Origin: Plutella xylostella
Taxonomy: Eukaryota; Arthropoda; Insecta; Lepidoptera; Plutellidae
NCBI RefSeq assembly: GCF_932276165.1
Contig: NC_063999.1
Span: forward strand, 7,380,501 to 7,444,500
DNA length: 64,000 nucleotides
Direction: 5' to 3'
In this document: piece after piece, positions 24,101 to 33,100 of the stretch
Numbering within the stretch: position 1 is the first letter of the stretch
Layout: each line of letters begins with the position of its first letter
Translations under genes and position numbers: made by a program
Notes under the pieces: model-generated
Told to the model about the DNA's origin: nothing
Databases searched by the model: none
The model's input: the letters and a program-made list of their open reading frames with translations, nothing else

Positions 24101-27100
24101 CGTCAAATTTATAATAACACCGGACGTTTGTGTGGTTAAAAAGAGTCAGAGTGGCAATACCACGGAGCGCTTATTTATTCTCCTCATATACGTCAGGGTT
24201 GGTCACACTGACGCACGTCACTCTCAATCACTCACCCCAACTTGTCCCCTAATGTGACGTAAATAAAGACTGTTTACGTCGGACACAGGGTTGCGTGTAC
24301 AGCCAAGGCTAAATGGAATGCCTGCAGGTTTGTCGTGACGTAAAAAATGTAACACAATAAACGTAGGTGAACGTTACGAGCGCCAACGAAAAGTTACAAG
24401 ATGATTAATAAATGAGACTAAAGTTTAGGAGAACACGAATTGTTTGTGACAGAGCGGGACGCAAGCGTTTCGCATTATACCTTGCAATAACTTAGGACAC
24501 GTACAGAAGGTCCATTGTCATCTTCTCTCTTAAGGAGCACCACAACACTATATGTACAGTCAGTACACTACACTAGTAACACTATAAGAAAGGGCAAGGG
24601 CCTTCCTCATTAATCCACCGGTCTATGTTGCGTACTGCTCGCGATAAGTTTGCTAGTTCATAGTCTCTGAGAAATCTTCAATAAAATATAACACGTGTAT
24701 GAAAATAACCACAATGTATCGCGTCATCGTCAATCGTTAACGAGGCGGGCAATCACATAGCGATACCATTAACCGAACGCCATTAAAAGGACCTAAACAA
24801 AGGTTTTATTGCCTACGTAAGTGGCCTTTTTAATTTAACCCGATTCTCGAGCGATGGTTTCAGGGTACAGTGCCGTAAAATTCAGTGTTGAATGGTGAAG
24901 AATATATAAAGCCGTATCAGGCAACACCGAACCCGCAGCCAAACGATGCGATGGTAGTAAAAAAAACAAGTCTTGTATTATTGGTTTTCCTGTACCGCCT
25001 GTTGGTTGGCTGGTAGAAAATGCGTTAAGCATTAAGACCTCCTTTTATACACTTATATATTCTGTGCAAGTATTAAATAAATAATGTTAATCCTTGCATG
25101 TAGATGAATCCAGAGCAGACTCACAACACAAGCCAGCCGGCCACTTAGTATATTCACATTCATGCATTTAGGTTTCATCACGATTTCTATTACCCGTATA
25201 TTACTGAGAATCTTAGCTTAAAGCCCGCTTCATACTCTCTTCGAGAGGTTTTGTCTCGGGTCTCGAAAACTATTCACTATTAAAACTACTGGCGAGCTCT
25301 GCCGAATAAGGCCTCTAAACTCTCGTATTCGCTGCGTCTCGTGTAGTTTTCTCGAGAGTCTGGAGCGAGCTGAACTCTCTCTACTATTCTCTGTTGCACT
25401 GTGGCGAGGAAGGCACCAGCGGGCCAATTAGGGCTAATGTGATTTTTATCAGCTCGGCAGCGATTAGCGCTGCCCATCCGCGGCGCATTTCCGACGGAAG
25501 GCTCATTTCCTTCAGGGGCATGTCATCTACTTTTCTAGTTCGCCAACTTTCCTAGTTCACCCACTTTCCTAGTTCACCCACTTTCCTAGTTCATCCACTT
25601 TCCTAGTTCGTCCACTTTCCCACTTCGTCCTCTTTCCCACTTCGTCTACTTTCCTACTTCGTCTACTTTCCTACTTCGACGACTTCTCTATTTGTCCACA
25701 TTATCACTTCCTTCACTTTCCGAAGTAGACGCACCTCATTTACTTCGTCCACAGAAGGGCTCTCTCGATGGAGGATGTCTGACATGGGAGCATAGATTCC
25801 GATTTGTCCTTCAAAAGTACAACTATAAAGTCCATTATGTCACTGGAACTTTTTCATTACTCGCGAGTGTTTAACCTACTCGAATAACAGAGTTGTATGA
25901 AATATCCGCATCGGACTCGGTATACCCAGAGACGAGTGAAGCAATCAGAATAGCCCATTTGCACCGCCAATGAGCAGAAATTATTATTGTTAGCATGGGA
26001 AATCTTCGGTGGAACGCTGCCTAATAATTCATAAACTCATTCGTTAAAGTAACCGCTGAATTAGAGATGTTATCTGTGGTTATTATTTCTAATCTGTGGA
26101 GCAAAGAATAACTTTACCTTGTTTATGGGTGGCTCTGCGGAATTTACGGATATTGTTTCCCATTCCTGGGGGTTCGTTCACTGTTCATAAATTGAGGGGG
26201 GATTATGTTTTTATATGGAAAAACGCGTTTGATTTTATAGCGTTATAGTTTTCCTGCGGAAAAGTTTGATAGGGATCGTTTTTTCGTTCATTCTGCCTCA
26301 TATAGCTATTAGAAACGGCCAGTGTAAGGTCATCAAACATAGAGCTCCCTCCATAGCTCTTTCTTATAGCGTCATCATACACATTATCACAAGCAGGAAA
26401 CAGTTGGCAAAAACAATCAGATCATATCAAATAGGTATATCTAAACAGATGGTAATATACGAATCAATTTGCAACGCTATATCGATTGTGTAAAAATATG
26501 AGCGGTGGAGTGAACAGATCCAACTGATCACATAACATTTTATACAATCCGAAATATACAAACAAAAAGTAGCTCACACCTCACTCCACGGTAGTTTTCC
26601 GAAAGTCTAAAATCGGATTCGAGAGCATCCTAGAAAATTTGCTACTGAGCAGCTTAATCTTGTTTGAGAAACTGCACTGTAACAGCTAAAATAAGCTGGT
26701 CATTGCCAGTTGTGCCTCTCTACTGTAGCACTGCATGCTACGAGGACTTTATTAGCAGGCTATAAAGATTATAATCGCCTATTAAGCAATATTATTAAGT
26801 AGCTACATCCTTAAGGCAAGTGCTGAGCCGGCTAACTTTAGCTAATCCGCTGTTGAATGATGTTTGTCGCAAACTAACTTAAACTTTTTGATCGTAAACA
26901 ACTGAATTCGGTTCAAGTTTTACTGCGTTATCGCTCCTGTTGCTATGACTCAGTTGAGTTATTTAACTAGTTGTTGGACTAAATTAACTGGGGGTCGATA
27001 TAATCGGCAACTGACAAAAGTTTTATATACTGCCATGTGGAGTTCATATTTCATCCAGTCAGCGGATAAACTTTCAGCATTTTCAGCAGGAAAATATCAA

Positions 27101-30100
27101 AATGTTATGAGTTTAAAACATGTTTTAGGTGGTATATTTTTATACATATTGCTGTATTACGCATCAAACATAGCCTCTTAGCGTAGCTAAACTTTTTTAT
27201 AGTTAATGAAGTGGTGAACCTGAAATACCTAACCTTATTGCCTGACTATAGACTCTATGATTAGTTACCACTGTTTACCGGAAGACCCCTGCTATCACTC
27301 GTGGTGTGACGCGGCTAATGCGTCCCCCCGGGGTCACTGTAGCCTGATCAGCCGTCGCCGAGTACAAACTGTAAAACGCTCTGCTCTAAATCGTAGCTGC
27401 TTCAAGCGGTCCCATTAAGCTGTCAGCGCTTTAGTGCTGGCAAATAAACGGCTGTCCTTCAGCAGGATAATGCTGAGAGCTCATGTGGACGGGAATTGAA
27501 ATGCATTTCATTTATAAAGCGCTGCCGCGCTTAGTTAGCTTAGGCGCGCAGGCGAGTAATAAATTGGTGTACTTTGGGGACGTAATTAGGTTTACTTGGT
27601 ACTATTTTAGATGGGACACTATTATTGTTATTACATAATACCAACCTACATGCACGAGCATAAAGTGATAGATCGTTTTATCAGGGGTAAACACTTATTT
27701 TTATAACACGATCGGAAGTCGATAAAAAAGCCATTATCCAGTCTAGCTCATACCACCTAATAGGTCCTATAGTACCCGTTCGCCATGCCAAAGATGCATG
27801 GTTCAGTGAAACCGATCCAATTTAATAGCTAGAAGGCATCTGAGCTCCTAAACCACGGGGGGGTTTATTCTCGACTCTAATAGATTTAACGATCGAGCTG
27901 CCGACGAAATGCTGCGATAAAAATCGAATTTGCGATAATTGGTTTCCCGCGAGCTAGCGAGATGACGCGCGGTGCAAGCGGGTGCAGGGATAGGGGCCTC
28001 GGCATCGCTTTGTTTTGAGACATGCGTGTGAACCCTCGTAGGTATAATGAGTAGACCGCTTTTCAATGTATATTTGCTTTCAAGCTACTATGGCAAGATG
28101 ACGGCACTCACCTATCTTCGCGGCCGGGCGGGGCGGTCGCGGCTGCAGCTATCCGGCGGATTCTTTTCCGGGGTCCTTCGGTAATATCTGGCATGATTGT
28201 ACTATATTATGAAATCTCGAGAAATTGGTATTAGCTATCACTTTTGCACTGACCCAGCAGGAGTAACTGTGTTCTGTGAACCTAGCAGTCAATGCAGTTA
28301 TAATATAGTCTATGAGTCAATGTAAATAAAAATTTAAATGTTTTTTTTTTACCAAAAACCATAGATAAATACAGAGGTGCATTGCCCCCGTTTCCCTGAC
28401 CGCGGCGAACACTAAGTGGCTATTACCGGAGCACCTGATTACAATGCGTACGAACCACCCTCTGTGGTTAGTACCGCTCCACAGTCGAATCCTTACCCAC
28501 TTTGTTACGACAAATGGTTCGAACCAGTGAATGGGAGTCGTGTATTTTAACCCCGACGGTAAACAAGGAGTATTGTTAGTTTAAAGTGTTTGTGTATCTG
28601 AGTGTTTGTTTTAGGGTGTATCTGTCTGTGGTAGTGTAGCTGCCAAATGGCTGAATAGTTTTTAACGTTGAAACTAAATAAGTAATAATTTGAATTGCAG
28701 GTCTTGTCCACTGCCCAGAATATTAACAGTCGTGTTTTTAGTGATCATCACCAGCCATCATCGTCTGTCCCACATGACTACGACAAACCTCTATTCTAGA
28801 TCTTTCTCATGCAAGACATTCAACTAACTAGTTTAGTGCAGTGGTTAATTAAACCTATTTTAATTGTAACACAATTCCTTTACCTACATAACTAAAACGC
28901 AAAGCCATGCCAAGAAACGAAACAATGAATAAATGAAATGCTATGAAACTGGCAAACCGGTATCGGTCGCTACGATTTAAGGCTGCGGGTACACTAAGCG
29001 ACTATTACCCGCTAGTGGCGGTAATCATCATTAGCCTATAGCTGTCCACTGCTGGACGTAGGCCTCTCCCAAAGCACGCCACTGGATGCGATCTTTAGCT
29101 TTCCGCATCCAATCCAATCATAACCAGTGACCTTTTGCAAGAAGCCACCTTTCGCAAGTGAGCCACCTTTCGCAATAAATAAATTAAATGCTATGAAACT
29201 GGCAAACCGGTATCGGTCGCTACGATTTAAGGCTGTGGGTACACTGAGCGGCTATTACCCGCCAGCGGCGGCGGCGGCGGTGGCGGTAATGACGCGTGAA
29301 CTACCCACTACCACAAATTGGCTGAGCCTCTCCAATCGGTCGATCATTCGAATCGAATCCTTATCGAGTTGTTACGTCTAACTCGATTATGTGATCGACC
29401 GTGGCTTGGACTCATTGACTTTGAAAAGACCCATGTTTCTTGTTAGACATGACGAATTATCGATTTAATATTATTCTATACCTTCCTTACCGTAGAGGAA
29501 TATTCTTGTGTAACAGTAACAATCCATTGCATGCATTTCATATACAGGGTGTTGCAAAAGTTTGTTATATTTATATGCGAAGTTAATTTTGGCTTCAGGT
29601 ACAAAACTCTCATCATGGTAATATAATATTGATCGGGCTCATTCAGCAATGATTGATTGCATTCGGAAAATACTCGATGGAGGCAGTAAAAATAGGACAA
29701 AGTTTCCAGCAGTAACACAAATAGCATTTATTTATATCGGGTTTCACCCATCTTTGTAAAATAAATAATATCATCCATCAATTTATTTTTTACCACTAAA
29801 AGCATTGGTGGAAGACTTTTTAAAAGTGCATTGTATTCAATCGATAAGGAACAAGTTCTTTACTTTTTAACAGACTTCGAAAAAAGGAGGTTCTCAATTC
29901 GTCTGTATGATTGTAGTATGAACCTATGTATGTGTTTATTTTATTGAAAGGTAAAGGATATGTATGCCCAGTTTATCTTTCAGTGAATTATGAAGTCTGA
30001 TGATGTGGTGATATCGTCATGGAAAACTCTTATTTGATGAGTTGAAAACACTGTTCAACTTTGGTATTCGGCACTCACCATCTCACTATAAGGCAGTGTT

Positions 30101-33100
30101 CAGACGCCCGTCCGCTGCAAACATCTGAAATGAAGGAAACGAAATAAATTAGCAACATTATATTTGAGAAATACTGTCTTGTGTTATTACGGGAGCTGAG
30201 TGCTACATTATTTTCGTGGATCACATTGCGTCAGCGAAATAAACACAATATTTTTCTAGCTCTAGTGTGGCCCTATGAAAACTGAGTTTTTATGTGTCTC
30301 CATAAAACAGGAAGTTAGTATTCACATATGGGCGCCGTCTGCTGAACTAATACTGTGTGTATGCCGTGTGTGCGGTATATAAAGAGAAAACTTTTGGTGA
30401 TCGAGTAGTACTAATCCAATACTCCTCTTACCGTATTAGACGACCGGTGGTCTAATAGAACAACACGGACTGGTATTAATAATGGTTTTAAATATTCGGT
30501 GTTTTACTTGTATGTATGTATATTTTACTCTTAAGATTTTTTGGCGATCATCATCATTGTCAGCCCCTATCTGCCCACTGCTGCTCTTCCGGTCCTGTGC
30601 GAGTCTAGTCCAGTTTGGCAATAGCAACCTTATGTATTGTGAACATGTTCACGATAGTTTTTGATACTATTCATGAAATAACGAAAGCTATAAAGTCTAA
30701 ATAATTACTTAATCTCCAAGCTTTGTTGCAATTATTGCACATACAGAGTAGAGCTCAGGCTAAAATATAATTAGCTGCTTGGATTATGTTGGTATACCCA
30801 GGGGGTACACTCTGGCTTTGAGAATCCGTACTTAAATAATATAGCATTGTTTGTCTTTGGTTCTGACTAGTTAGGCACAGGTATAATCATTTCTCTGGAA
30901 TATTATTAATGCCGTTTTTCTTCTCAGATAAACTACTTATCATATGACACGTACCTACCGGTTCTCAGGGCCACCTCCAGCCACCCTGGAAAAAAATGTA
31001 GAGCACCTATTTTGTTAACGACCGAATATTGTATGTTTGTGACCCTGACTGCTTTGCCGACGGTCCTGGGTTCAATTTCCGGCAGGGACAGATATTTGTT
31101 ACTCGGGTCTTGGATGTTAATATGTATGTGAAAATGAAAATGAAAATGTTTTTATTAAAATATAAAGTTTACCTTACATAACAACATACTGTGATCCTCA
31201 CACTAGGTAACACCTGTATCGTGAGAGATCAGGTTCGAACTTATACAAAACAAGTCATAAAGCCCGGTTTGTCACGCAGGACGTAAAATGAAACATTTTT
31301 TTAAACTATTGAAAATAATGAAGGCATGCATATAACAAAAATATATATTGTAATTACGTAAGTATGCTAAGTTAAAACCGTAAACAAGCAAATATAGAAC
31401 ACATATATAAATATATAGTAGATACAAAAAAAAATATAAATAAATAAATAAGTATATATATTAATCAACGCACATTAACAAGTTCTCTGCATCAGAGTAC
31501 GATAATTCGGTCAACCAGCGGAGGGCTACCAATTTGGCTTCCCTCATGGATAGATCCTTTATATCACACTGTTTGGTGATTTCGTTATAGATATGCGCTG
31601 TTACAAAAGGCGGAAAACGTTTGGCAAACACTGTGTTTATACAAGGCAAAGGAACCCTAAACACCCGCTTCTGTATCATGTCCAGGAAATCGGTAGAGTT
31701 TATGGTGTTTTTGTGAGTGACGGTGAATGTTTTGAGTATATAAAGTTTGCGCACACTGAGAAGTGCAATCTCCTCATAGAGAGCTTTTGTGGGATGTCGA
31801 CGTGGCTTTTTTAATAATACCTTAAGCACTGATCGTTGTGCTCTTTCAACTGTTATCATAGTGGTCTTGTGAGCACTGCCCCAGCACGATATGCAGTAAA
31901 TTAGAAGAGATTGACACAGGGCGAAGTACACCGTTCTCAGGGTATCTAGAGTGGCAACTTCTCTAAGATGCCTCATAATTGGTATGATCCTTCTGATTCT
32001 TGCGGATAGCGCTGATATGTGGGAGTGAAAGTTTAACTTTTGATCCACGATAACACCAAGATATTTTATTTCCGGAACATTGGCAATACCCTCACAGTCA
32101 CACTGTGAGCTACTGCCATTGCAGAAGTGTATTTTAATTTTCAAGTTATTGGGAGGTTGTGAGGCTTGTGTTATTCGAAATGCCAGATATTTAGTTTTAT
32201 TTGTGTTAAGTGTAAGTAGGTTGTTCTGCAGCCAGTCAGCTACCAACGACATTCCAGCCTCAGCATTAGCGAACGTTTGGGCCCAGGTATTACCGTGGAA
32301 GATAGTTGCTGTATCATCGGCGTAGCATATTAAATCGGCCTTTTTAATAGACAGCGAATGAATATCGTTCATATAGATGATGAATAATGTTGGACCCAAT
32401 ATACTCCCCTGTGGTACTCCAAAAGTGACATCTTTAAGCGTATGTATCTGTGTAGATATATCAGCTGTCCGATACCCATATTACAGGGCTCTGCCTAGCT
32501 TGGGATTGGATGGCCGTGTGTGAGATGTCCCCACATATTATTACAATTAACAAATAAATATGATATGATGATCTCAGCAGGTGCGCGAGGAGCTGCCGGT
32601 CCCGGAGCCGCCGCCCGCCTACGACACGGTGGTGGAGGACTTCACCGACAAGGAATGTCATATACTACGGGTTAGTTTGATTTTTTTATAGCCATAAGTT
32701 TTGTCGAGCGCTGCTGCCGCTACACGGGTTTGTTATCGACGTAGATAAACATCACTAGATCGCGATTTGCCATAAATGCGCCCCTGTATCCGCATCGTGG
32801 GCTTGGGCGGAAACGGATTTTAAAATTTTGTATCGAAGATAAAAAATAAATAATCTTGTATGTATCTTGTAAGTTAAAGTTTGGAAATTGTGTAGGTATA
32901 CAATGTACAAAGTTAGTATGGAAACGCATTTTTTTACATATTTTGAAAAGTCGAAGATCAAAAATTTATCAGTTTTGCAACAACTTTTGCAACACATGCA
33001 TAAGTTCATGGGTCGCGCACAGTTCCATAGTATGATGTCACGTATCAATATATTTAAGTGTTTCACAATTTACTAGTATACAATTTTATCGCATACATAG

